In this document: positions 10,440 to 20,900 of the stretch, piece by piece | Layout: each line of letters begins with the position of its first letter | How positions within the stretch are numbered: the first letter of the stretch is position 1 | From: Phallusia fumigata | Taxonomy: Eukaryota > Chordata > Ascidiacea > Phlebobranchia > Ascidiidae | NCBI GenBank assembly: GCA_008931825.1 | Contig: QXVZ01011910.1 | Coordinates: forward strand, 1-28,938 | Direction of reading: 5' to 3' | Length of the DNA stretch: 28,938 bases | Notes under the pieces: model-generated | Databases searched by the model: none | Seen by the model: only the letters and a program-made list of their open reading frames with translations | What the model was told of the DNA's origin: nothing | Position numbers and translations under genes: made by a program

Positions 10440-10582
10440 CAGTGGTTCCAAACCGGGGAGGAATTTCTCAGTGGTTTCATATCTTTTATATTACTTCACA
10501 TCAATTTTCGTCTCATGGGGAAGGAATGAAAAAGTTCCAAAATAGGAAGAGGGAGTGCATCAAAAGAGGTTGGGAAGCACTG
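10440..10582. mobile_element. hAT-type MITE with 8-bp target-site duplication
   Basis: The 5' end reads CAGTGGTTCCAAACC, and the 3' end read in reverse complement is CAGTGCTTCCCAACC. The flanks are GTTGAGCC (10432-10439) and GTTTAGCC (10583-10590), 7 of 8 bases equal, as expected for a hAT insertion. At 143 bp there is no room for a transposase. Confidence 0.8.
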
Positions 10583-12599
10583 GTTTAGCCATTGTTCTGT
10601 TGTGGCTACAACTAAGGGTTTTCCCCACCGCATGCTTGATTAAGCATTACCGAACCGTACGATACGCCACGCGCTTTTTTCTGTTGCATCGTGAGATCAC
10701 TCGCTTTTTCTCAGTTGCATTATTTAAATTTCAACCCGTACGAATAAAAATCGCTACATCAGTGACTCCAGAGTTAAAGTCTGTGTGTCATGGAATGCAC
10801 AAAAAATGTAAGTACATGGCGAAGAAATGTTTATACCTATCTTTTTTATAATTGTAGACCAGGTTTCAAGGTGGCTCGAAGCCATATAGATTGCAACGAC
10901 CATGACATGCGCCAGGGTTTTTATCAGCAATATTGTATTGACCGATTCGGCATACCGTCTGACGTTTCTTTTATTTTAACAGTATATTTGTGTGGCTATT
11001 TATTGCTGCTTTAAAACTCTTTTTCTCATGTAAAATGCAAATCCTGTGCAGGCCACAAAAACCAACTAGCTGGATGTTTGGGACCCTCTTGCTGCATGGA
11101 CAGTGGCTTTTTAGAACTATCCCTGTAGTTGATTTTAAAACATCTGATGTTTGGTAAATGTGCAATGTTACCATCATATCTCACAAAATTCACCACTTAG
11201 ACTGCACAACTCTGAGCAAAATGTGTAATAAATGTAGGAACATGTAATAAATGTCATATTTTGTGAAATTGTGAATGATTAGGTTGTAGCGGCCTTCGAA
11301 TAAACACCTCGCCTCAAGGTGTAAATTAACTGCCTGAAGCTTAGCTTGTAAAACGCGAAAAGTTTTTTGTAAAACTTTGGTAATAACACAGTGAAAAAAT
11401 TTTGTCAAACGTTTAGGAAGCAGCCATTTTTTTCATGAAGCCGATAAACATTTGGTTAAATGATACAAACCCCAATTCGAACACTGCTGTGTTTTTTTAT
11501 GAGGAATTACCAGGTCAATATTAAAACTTGCTATTAAAACAATTAATGCAGTTAATCACGTACAAATTGGTCATTTTTCGCAATTGGCCAAAAAACAAAA
11601 GACAACTAAGTTGACGAATTTCCCGCGTTTTCTTTACAGCACCCCTTGTGGCAGGAAATTGCCATTTCTGAGCAGTTTCTTACCAAAGTTTGCCTATTTC
11701 GGTTTAATTTAATTTAAAAAAAGGCTTTTCATCCACATAAACAAGGTTTGCGATAAATATTTTTCTACATTAAACATACTTACTTTTTTGATCAGTATTT
11801 ATTTTTCCACGCAAAATGTACAAATTTACATGCACATGAAGGTGAAAAGTTAAGACTTAAGAGGCAGGTGTTTGTGATAATACCCTTTCAGGTTTCTGTT
11901 ATCAAAAACATTGACTTTTGAGTTTGGTGAACAAAAAATGATTTCCGTGAAGTCATGGGATATCGTTATCACGTGTCAAAAATGTGCGCGAAAGTTCTGG
12001 TATTATTCCAGAGCTTGGCTTCTCCCTGATCAAACAAGTTTTGCCGTTGGTCGCATTCACATTGGCCGTCACAGAAAACTATTTGTATCACCAGAATAAT
12101 AGTGACATTTACACTATCATGGATATTAATTTATACGTGCGGTTAAAACACAAACCCATTCCGTGGGAGGCCATAAGCCAATGTCCTTTCACTTAGTAGG
12201 AATACAACGTAGGCCTACATGAAAACTTTGGTATTGATTATGATTAGAATGATTATTATGCATTTCTTTTCCATAGCAGGTGTGCACAATCTTTTTGCCA
12301 TTGCCGGCAGCATCACCGTTTTTTTTTCACTGATGGCTGTCATATAAACTTCGAGTTGCAAGGTGACATGTGCGTATATCTCTGTGAGAGCATATTTGGT
12401 GGTTATTCCATTCGTTCACACGAAAAAACACTGTTTCATTAGGTACAAGCGCAAAACTAAACTACAATACCGCCGCGAATAATAGGCACTGTCAGTTGCT
12501 AAAGACACACAAGGGAATCAAAATAAAGTAATGCCAGTGGCACAGGTATATACGCATAAAGTCACAAAAACTCTAAAACAATCTTTTAAAACGACCCGT
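10583..12599. other. Gene-free stretch, nothing recognised
   Basis: No splice-bounded coding block, RNA gene or element end could be supported. Short open frames up to about 100 codons exist on both strands but show no recognisable domain and no paired splice sites. Confidence 0.45.
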
Positions 12600-12806
12600 C
12601 ACCAAAGCAAGAAAACTTGAGCGGCATTGCTCCAACCCAGTGGACCCGATGGGTTGACCCATAATGAAGTCATCAACCTTAAAAAGTCGAAATCAAACAA
12701 AATATGATCCAACGGAACTGCAATATAGCAGGTAGCTCGACGGTGGACTCAATATGGGCAAAACGCATTCAGGCGTTGTTCCGCTCACCGAGGATAAAAA
12801 TGAAAC
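12600..12806 (+). repeat. Dispersed SINE-like repeat, forward copy
   Basis: AGCAAGAAAACTTGAGCGGC, ATTGCTCCAACCCA, AATGAAGTCATCAACC, GGTAGCTCGAC, AACGCATTCAGGCGTTG, TTCCGCTCACCGAGGATAAA occur in the same order as in the reverse complement of 28490-28645. The element probably ends in the A-rich, AATAAA-containing stretch just after 12800. Confidence 0.65.
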
Positions 12807-13660
12807 AAACAAATAAATTGGCACATTAACTCAATTCAATATTTTGCCTCGGACTTAAAGCTGGTGTTCTTGCCCACTCTCGCACAGCTCCCAGGACAAA
12901 TTTAAAAAATCTTCGGTTAATAAAAGAACATCGCAGACTTTGACATGGTGTTAACGTTGACATTTGTTTGCGACGTTAAATTGGTTGAAATTTTGGGTTC
13001 TGTGCGTTAAACATAAAAAGTTTTTAGACGTACAAAGTAATTGTGGTTTTAACGTCTTTATTTAACAAGGATTTGGAGTTAATTGGACATTTTCTGTTAA
13101 ATATGAAAGTTTTTTAGATGTAATAATCAGACTATCGTTTCCACAGTCAGCGTGGTTGCGATGTCCCAATTACTTGTTAAAACAATGTCAAAACATAACG
13201 TTGGTTTTGGGTAAATATGAAAGTTTATTTAACGTATAAAACTACACGTCTTTTGGACGCTTTTTACGTTGTCACTCGATGCACTTTTGACAGCAATATG
13301 AAACTGGGATCACAACTTCTAAAACCTGTCATTCTCTGACATTTTCGTGACGTGGTTATGACGCAAATAATAAACCGATACTACGACGTCTATGATGAAG
13401 ACACTACGTGGCACTAGCCGCACTACGCTGGATGGCATTGTAATTAACAACAAACCACAAAACATGAAGTAAATTTCAAACACGTGTAAAAAAGAAAAAT
13501 CAACGTAAAAAGTAAAAATTACATCACAGTCTATTGGGTTTTTTTTAACACAAGGCAGTCAGAAACAAATTGTGAAGTATTGTTTCTTTGCTAAAAAATA
13601 GAAGTTTTTTAATGTGGGAAAAAGCCAAAAGGATCGAACTTATTTGCCTCCTCCAACACA
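12807..13660 (+). repeat. Gene-free stretch with a short repeated motif
   Basis: A motif of about 30 bp recurs three times: TTAAACATAAAAAGTTTTTA (13008), TTAAATATGAAAGTTTTTTA (13097) and GTAAATATGAAAGTTTATTT (13211). Each is followed by a (G/A)(A/T)(C/T)GTA-like stretch and embedded in sequence rich in AACGT. The copies are about 90-115 bp apart. This looks like a decayed tandem array; nothing coding is seen. Confidence 0.4.
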
Positions 13661-13669
13661 AACAGTAGC

Positions 13670-14765
13670 GCGAAAATTTAAAAGTTGGTCGTGTTTTTAA
13701 AGCCGAGTTTAGAACTCCTTTTTCCAGTGAACCAATCGGGTGAAACGGAGAACCATTTCACTGGGGCTAAAATCACAAACAAAACATTCCACACATTCGC
13801 AAAAGAGATAGCACAAATCGATTCAGGCTCTTTTTGTTTACCTAGATGGAACAAACATTCCGACAAAACAAACAAATCTCTCGGATACCGGGAGTAACAA
13901 CAAAGGGTACCACAATATCCACAGACACATGACAATGCTGGTGCGGATTCGGCTGATGGTAACAGAGTAACAGAGATGAAGCGAAATCTGACTCAAAACA
14001 CAAGACTGACTTGAAATTTGCGTCACTTGCGGGAATCGACGCCTATGAGAGTGAGGCAACAAGGCTGACGACTCACAAGAAATCAAACCTGCCGAATGGT
14101 AATGAGTCGAAAAACTTGTTAACACCGTGCAAACGCTTTGAAAGCAGCCTTTGTGTGACGAAGTAGGCGAGGTTAACCTTATAATAAGGGGATTTGGGGT
14201 GCCCAGAAGCTTTTTATTGCAATCGTTTTAATTTGCATTCTTTAAACTATCTGTTTTATTTTATTTCGGAGATCGTCTAATAAACTAAAACATGTAGACA
14301 GCTAGCGGGGTAACTGCTGGGGACGTCAGACAAAACTCGGGATTGTTTTGTTCGTTTTCATATACCAACCACGGGTAACGATGCAGACTGTGTGCAGTTG
14401 CACATTCTGCGCAACTAATCATTTTACCGAGTATGGGGATGCGAAACGATTTTGTGTGCGCACATACATGTACGTTCTGACCAGAAAGGTACAAAGCTTG
14501 GTTAGCAAACATATGCGGACACCTTTTGGGGTTTAGCCGAGTGGCAAGCTTAGTAGGTCTCAATATGTAACGAACTGGAAAATAGGAAAAATAACACGTA
14601 ACAGGTCATGTTTTAAAGCTGTTTTGTCTTCTTATTCCTCCAATATTTACGCTTCCTTCCCAATTTAAAAGTGGGTCGAGTTTTCCACCCCGAATTCAAA
14701 ACTACTTTTCCATTTGTCCAAGGTGAAACTAAGAACCAATTCACTGGATGTAAAAACAGANCCCG
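13670..14765 (+). repeat. Diverged direct repeat (13670-13785 and 14655-14765)
   Basis: Both copies carry TTTAAAAG, TGGTCGTG/GGGTCGAG, GTGAAAC, a GAACCA block and TTCACTGG in the same order over about 110 bp. The second copy contains the single N at 14761. The first copy lies upstream of the 328-bp repeat at 14063. The pair may therefore belong to one larger mobile unit, but no ends were found. Confidence 0.5.
14063..14390 (+). repeat. Long direct repeat, copy 1
   Basis: The 328-bp stretch beginning GGCTGACGACTCACAAGAAA matches 17196-17521 collinearly. It includes GAAAGCAGCCTTTGTGTG, CTAAAACATGTAGACAGCT and CGGGGTAACTGCTGGGGACG, with only substitutions and small gaps (over 80% by eye). No coding frame is conserved between the copies. 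No TG...CA ends or primer-binding site mark it as an LTR. Confidence 0.75.
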
Positions 14766-17195
14766 TGACCGTCGCATTTCTGCGCTGTTATGGTCGACGA
14801 AACACAAAAGTCTTGACGTTTTCAGCGTTGAGGCGGTCATGTGTTGCGACGCCACAAAACAGGGGGCTTGCTGAAAAGAAACAATCATGAGTCAGTAAGT
14901 TTGTCTGGAGATGCGTTTATCTGAGCGACGTTGTGTGAGAAGGCCTATACCGTTAAAAAGTATTAGCTAACCGATGTAAAAGTTCTGTGTATTTTCGTGA
15001 TTAGTTTTATCTGACAAGCACAAAATATCACGTGGATAAAAAGTTAGAACGTGCGGATTGTTAGAATGTTTGTGTTTCATTGTAGGTAGTTTATTATGAC
15101 ACAATAATTTGACATATCTGTCAAAGCAAGCATTTAGACCAGGGGTTCTCCCTTAGGGGTACAAGAATCGTTGCTAGGGGGCGCGAGGACGTTGGGGTTA
15201 GCTATAGATACTTCATTATATCTTTAACCTCTATATATACAATGTTTTGTTATTTAAGCATGAAAAAATAAATACTTTCCGGCAGTTCTTACCAGTTGTT
15301 TATTTTGAGTCAGGCAAGGAATTCGGCATTTCAGACATGTTTAAAATGATGAGCTTTTTTCACAAGAAGATCGGAAGTGTTGACGTGCCGTTTACACATT
15401 AGTTTAAGTTCTAGATTTTAGTCGAGTTAGTTTTTTAATATTTTTAGCCTTTGTAGGCATTTTATTATCGCCTTGTACCTAAATGCTAGTCTGCGAGATT
15501 CATCAAACAAAAATCCCAGAAAGGAGAAATGAAGGCATTTAGCAAATTTAGGACACTTCATAAGATTTAGGTTGAACATTAACAGCTGCGAGAGTCATAA
15601 AACACGCAAGTGATGAGTTCGAGTCACTGATAACGTACAACGTCGTCAAAGCAGACAAAGCGTCGACCTTAATGAAAAGAGGTTTATTAACAAAGATTTT
15701 TTGTCGAGGGTGTACTCAAACTAAATACAAAAGGTAGTAAAAGTAGGTGTTTAAAAAATGCGCACCGTTTTAAAGTGCAAGCTATTAAATTACACACATT
15801 AGTTGCCAGCACAATTGTAAAACGTTTTTCTACGTTTCGACAAACGCTGTTGTCATCGGAAATGATAAACAACTCTGTATGCAACTTATCTACGCGTGAT
15901 TTCTGTGCGACGATGTCAGACAGAAACTCAAAGCAAAATCTTTCAAGGCAGTACGAACCCACTTGGGGCCCAATACTTAGAAAACTATCAAAAAATAAAA
16001 AGACCAACTAAATTGAACACTAACCAAGTCATTTGGTCATGACGTATGGTACCGACGAACTAACTGCTTACAATACAGTAATGCCATGTTTGCCAGCTGG
16101 ACATCCTCTCTCTCATGTTGTTAGGACACACGAAATGTACCAGTGTAAGCACGTGACGTGTCTTTTAAAGGTAACATTTTAATCGACGACTCTGCGAATG
16201 GATTGTCGACATTAAAACCCAAAACCCTTAAATCCGATTTCAACCTTTGTCGAAAGCATGTTCCGATCTTTGCAAACAAAGTCGTAAACCCAATATAAAA
16301 GTAACTACTGTATTGTTCGATTCTCCGTTAATATCTAACCTCGGGTCATAAATTTCCGGACGAACCAAAAATTTTTGACCAAAGTCGTGTATGCCTTTAG
16401 TTTCTACTTGCAGTTCGCATAAAACCAGACACGCGAGTTTGTAAGTTAGTCTGACTTGAAGATTAAGAAAAACTCCAACGATATTTTACGACAAATCTGC
16501 GGGTTTGCATTTCGGTAATTTCCTGTGAACTATGTCAGAATACTCTGAAAGGTTTCCGTAACAAATACATTTACTTCTGTTTACTGGCAGACCTGTAAAG
16601 TTACCTATCAAGGCAGTGGCCAGTACACTAACATTGTGACAAAAATCATGGCAGATAGGGGCATGCATTTGGCACGAACCTCTTCTGAATATTACCCACC
16701 AAAGAAACAACTTTTTACGATGTTTTACAATGGTTACACGACAAAGACTTTTTTTTAAAGATGCAATCCAGTGGACAAAACGTTTGTTCAGTATTTTCTA
16801 TGGGGCTCCCATTTTAGATTTTCTGTTGTTCACCTGTTAACGTGATTGGCGCGTTCACCGATTAAGCACTGAACGGTTACGACTGGCGATGCGTAGCGTC
16901 TGCGGTTGCGCGGATTTTCCGCGACGTATTCCATTTAATTAGATTTAAAATCTAATAACTTAATTTTAGTTTTTTGTTTAATAATGAGAAACACACGGTC
17001 TAGAAAATTACTCTATACATATCACATCAAAAGTTTGATAAATAGGACAATCATGCCATGTTAAATGCAGGTCAACGAAGATTTCAGGCGCTGAACGTAT
17101 GTGGCTGTTGGTTGGGACGTGGCAGTAACACACAAAACCATGATCAAGGTGTTGTCTTGTACTTATCCGTGACCACCGTACCTGTGGGGGGATAC
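14766..17195. other. Gene-free stretch between the two long direct repeats
   Basis: At 15140 a sequence starting CAGGGGTTCTC and containing GGGGGCGCG resembles one end of a hAT element, but no partner end was found. Open frames of up to about 106 codons near 15690-16010 on both strands show no domain. No reverse transcriptase or transposase motifs were seen. Confidence 0.45.
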
Positions 17196-17521
17196 GGCTG
17201 ACGAATCACAAGAAATCAAACCTGCTTAATTGGCAATGAGCCGAAAAAACTCGTTGCGAAACCTTTGAACAAAAGCTTTGAAAGCAGCCTTTGTGTGGAG
17301 AAGGCAAGGTTAAACATATAATTAAGGAAATATCGGTTTCCGGAAGCTTGACATTGCAACAGTTTTAATTATATTTCTTTAAACTAATTGTTTAATTTTG
17401 TTTCGGAAATTGTTTATGAACTAAAACATGTAGGCAGCTCGCGGGGTAACTGCTGGGGACGTCAGACTCGGGATTGTTTGGTTCGTTTTCATATACCAAC
17501 CACAGGTAACGATCCCTACTG
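17196..17521 (+). repeat. Long direct repeat, copy 2
   Basis: This is the partner of 14063-14390 in the same orientation, 3.1 kb downstream, and it ends about 415 bp before the start codon of gene 2. The most conserved part is CGGGGTAACTGCTGGGGACG, followed by GTCAGAC and CATATACCAACCAC. Confidence 0.75.
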
Positions 17522-17936
17522 TTTTTCACCTGTGTCCGTCGCCTTTGTGCACGGTTGGCCAAACACAAGCTTCGCGCCGAAACCGCAGAACAAAAGGACC
17601 TACTTGTTTATTCCGTCAGTAACGCTGCCTGACGAAGCTTATATCTGGGCGAGGTTTCAAACTAATAATTTACGAACCTATGAGATAGTCCTGTACGTGT
17701 TAACTGGTAACTTATTGACCCGACAACTTTGAAATATCAGGAGTGAAAAAGTTTAACTTGCAATGAAACGTACGGACGTAACTTGTCACAACAGGTTAGC
17801 TTATGTGTAGCTGTAGTAGTAGAGGAGACAAAAAGGAGGCAGGTTGACAAGCTCTATGACACAACAAAGGTATAGAATTTATTTCTATGTACTGACAAAC
17901 TTATTTGCTAGTTACTCAAGATAAGTAAAGTAGGAC
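17522..17936 (+). promoter_or_regulatory. Upstream region of gene 2
   Basis: The stretch between the long repeat and the ATG at 17937 should contain the promoter and 5' untranslated region. I see no TATA box at a convincing spacing. An in-frame TAG lies at 17931-17933, two codons before the ATG, so translation is unlikely to start further upstream in an unspliced message. Confidence 0.3.
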
Positions 17937-20900
17937 ATGTCTGTCCGTGTGCTTCGTACAAAAACTTTCTCCCAAAATGACCCATTCATGAAAAAAACTG
18001 GTGGCATCAACAGATTCTACAAGCATGAGAAAGTCAACCGCCCTCTTGTGCGCACATTTTCTGTCGGGGCAAAAGGTTTTCACAAGTAAGTTTTCGCTGG
18101 ATTTACAAACCAGGCCTTGTGATAAACGGATTTTTGGACTTAGTCTCTGATTGTCGGAATTAAATGGAATTTGGAATGTTTGTAAAATATTGTTGTGCAT
18201 TTATCCCGAAAGCCCGGCACCCGACAATTTTGACTGGCATATGTGGGGATCCATGCGTTTCTGCCTGCAGATACAATCATATCATAAAAAGATCAGGTGA
18301 CTATAGGACCCAAAGTAAAATAATATAGTAAAATTATGCCTTTTTTGATGTGGGTGATAGTATTGTGGAGTGGCAATACATGCGTTAAATTGCATTTTTG
18401 AGTTATAAATTGGACAACATAACTCAACCTATGAAGTATGACCAATTAGAGATCTGCGATTGTACCACGGCAACTTTTGTTACTACTTAGTGAGTTGACG
18501 GAAGACCAGGCTGACAACCAAGACGACCATCCAAATATCATCAAGTACTACGTTTCACCGACGCGGTCAACTGGCGATTTTTTGATCATGTTTAATACTG
18601 ATATTACTAACAATCTACGGAGTCTGATACAAGGAAATGAGGAACTTCCCTGGGTGAAAAGGTTTGACATTGCCCTTCAACTCGCAGATGCCATACGTTA
18701 TTTACATTCAAAGTCCTCAGTTCATGGCGACATCAAATCGAAAACTGTTTTCCTGACAGAATCCAACGAGGTACGAAATACAAGGACTTGTGGCCATAGA
18801 AACGCATTCCTAGGAAAGCCGTTATTTTAGACACAAATCCAATTTTATGTCAATTAGATACAAGTCAGGAATTGCAAACATTTTACGTTTTACCAAACGT
18901 TGTTGTCATCACCACTGGCGTGTATCTTTTTCCCAGCCTATTCAAAATCTGCGATTTTCTGCATTGTGTTTCAAGTCTAGAATACGACTTGTTTATACTT
19001 AATCAGGAGGAGCCCCCTCGGCTGGCCCCACCAACGTCCCCCCCCCAGTCGAATTTCTCACAATGCGCCAAAACTCACTCTCTTGTGGGTCCCCGTCACA
19101 TAACGCCTTGTAATGACGGTGTAGCTGCAGCGCGTGCCACCTTGATCCACCAATTGTGCCCTCCATTTTTTTCGCGCCTTATAACGTCTCAACGTTGCGC
19201 CGCTATTTCCGGCTTGGTGATTGATTTAGTGGTATTGTATCGCTATTATTTCTTTCACCGAGCCAAATAAACTCAACTCAACTCAACTCAACTCAATCAC
19301 ATTGAACAATTTCTTCTCAGGTAAAGATTTTCGACTATGGCACCTCACGAAAAAGGAAGCACTTTTACAGACGCATTGATCTGTTCTGGGCACCGGAACG
19401 GTTTAGACACGAATATCTAAGCGACAACCAATGGATTCCAAAACCTTCTGCCGACGTTTACAGGTCAACATTTTCTGCCATCAAGTTGATATTGTTGTCC
19501 ATCTCGGCTGTCGTTAACATAACATGAGATGTGATATAGGTAGTTATGACAAAACAAGATACAAATCAGCACGTTTGTAGAAATTTTTGTCGACAAGTAG
19601 AAAATGTTTTACATACAGGTACTGGCTTGTATCAATTTAGCCTATTTAAAACCGTGAATTGTGATCTTAATTATGACAAACTCGGGCGCTGCCATTTTAA
19701 TCTCTGCGTTAAATCTTGATCTTTGCAGTTATGCCATGGTTCTCTACGAACTGATCACGAGAAAATTAATCTACAAAGACACACTTGCACATCCCGCAAT
19801 TCTTGTGACTCTGATATCAAGGGGTCAGAGACCGAACCCTCAACCGGTCAATGAAGTAATGGAATCACTGAAAGCGGAATCTACGAATTTCCAGATATGC
19901 GAACTTCTTCGCAAAACTATGGAGCGGTGTTGGCACAATGATCCACTTAAACGACCAAGCATGGAAGAAGGTAATTCGCCGTGTAGCAACAACTATACCC
20001 GTGAACGGTGTTGACCTAAAGACATCCAAGTGGTGGTATACCACCATTACCCGTTTGGGGTTGGCCAGTGCCACAGCAATTGGAAAACCTACTTTACACA
20101 AACTGTGAACAATACACATGCGCATATTTCAGGGGTGGGCGAACTGCAGCTTGCCGGCATGTTTTTTAGGGCTCTCCAGCTGAATAATATCACAAATTGA
20201 TAGTGGTTTGTTACCTCATATTTAAAGTTTGTTTCGTGTATCATTGTTTTAGCCACTGTGATGTAACATTGCAGTGTGACCACTACCAAAAATAACCATA
20301 AAAAAATTTCGAAACGTGTAAGGGCTTCAACCAACGCAACCTGTATAAACATAGCTTAAAGATCACGCTGCGCGGCTTGCTGGTGTTTGTGGTTTTCCGC
20401 TCTCCAATTAAAAAAATTTGCCCACCCCTAGTATGTTTGATCCTGTTATCTGCCCTGGAGCTTGAATACTGGTCAACGATAACGACACACCCATGTACGA
20501 ATGACTGTACACCAGAGGCGTTGTACTGAATTATGGTCGACCTTCAATGCAGTTACATTTAGCAAAGCGAAAGCTGGAAAAATCTAGCCATCGCATATAT
20601 TACTTTCTACGATTTGACTCGAAGACTTTCGAAACGTGGGTTCGAATCCCACCGTCCGCTAGATTATTCAAGTCTTCATCCTGCCACAACTATTGCTTCT
20701 ATAGCCGGCTACTTGCAAGCGTAAAGTATACTTCACACAAATATTGTATTTTTCAGTTTACACAAATTTATCTGAATTTCGGCAACAAGTAACAACAAAC
20801 ATAACAGCAGAAGATAGAATGGATAGGAGCTTGCAGAGTCTGCTTTTTGTAACTTCGGGTAAGAAAACACGTTTGAAACAGTTAAAAATCCACATTGTGA

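Larger units (their letters stand above)
17937..20858 (+). other. Gene 2 kinase-like domain exons
   Basis: Five exons (149, 280, 143, 242 and 102 nt) encode a kinase fold. Visible landmarks are HPNIIKYY (C-helix/beta4), LADAIRYLHSK (helix E), HGDIKSKTVFL at 128 on (catalytic loop), KIFDYG at 145-150 (DFG position), WAPER (APE, 167-169), DVYSYAMVLYELITRK (subdomain IX), ERCWHNDPLKRPSMEE and the last helix NLSEFRQQV. The catalytic Asp (130) and the Asp of D-Y-G (148) remain. The Asn that binds magnesium is Thr 135, and the usual Arg of HRD is Gly. The glycine loop is not recognisable. The beta3 Lys could be K46 (SVGAKGF), or it may be lost if PLVRTF (36-41) is beta3. A RIPK/MLKL-type (pseudo)kinase is the best fit. 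Confidence 0.8.

Noticed and set aside
15140-15190. Single hAT-like end CAGGGGTTCTC
   Set aside because: No matching inverted end or 8-bp duplication was found, so element limits cannot be given.
14063-17521. LTR retrotransposon bounded by the two direct repeats
   Set aside because: No TG/CA ends, primer-binding site, polypurine tract, or gag or pol motifs were seen between them.
18872-19270. 132-codon open frame on the plus strand inside gene 2
   Set aside because: It lies in the intron between kinase exons, starts in AT-rich intron sequence, runs into a retroposon with a CTCAA tail and has no recognisable domain.
20560-20665. tRNA-like sequence with GTGGGTTCGAATCCCAC
   Set aside because: The T arm and B-box are perfect, but no 5' acceptor strand pairs with CGTCCGC and no D arm or anticodon stem can be fitted. 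At most a tRNA relic.
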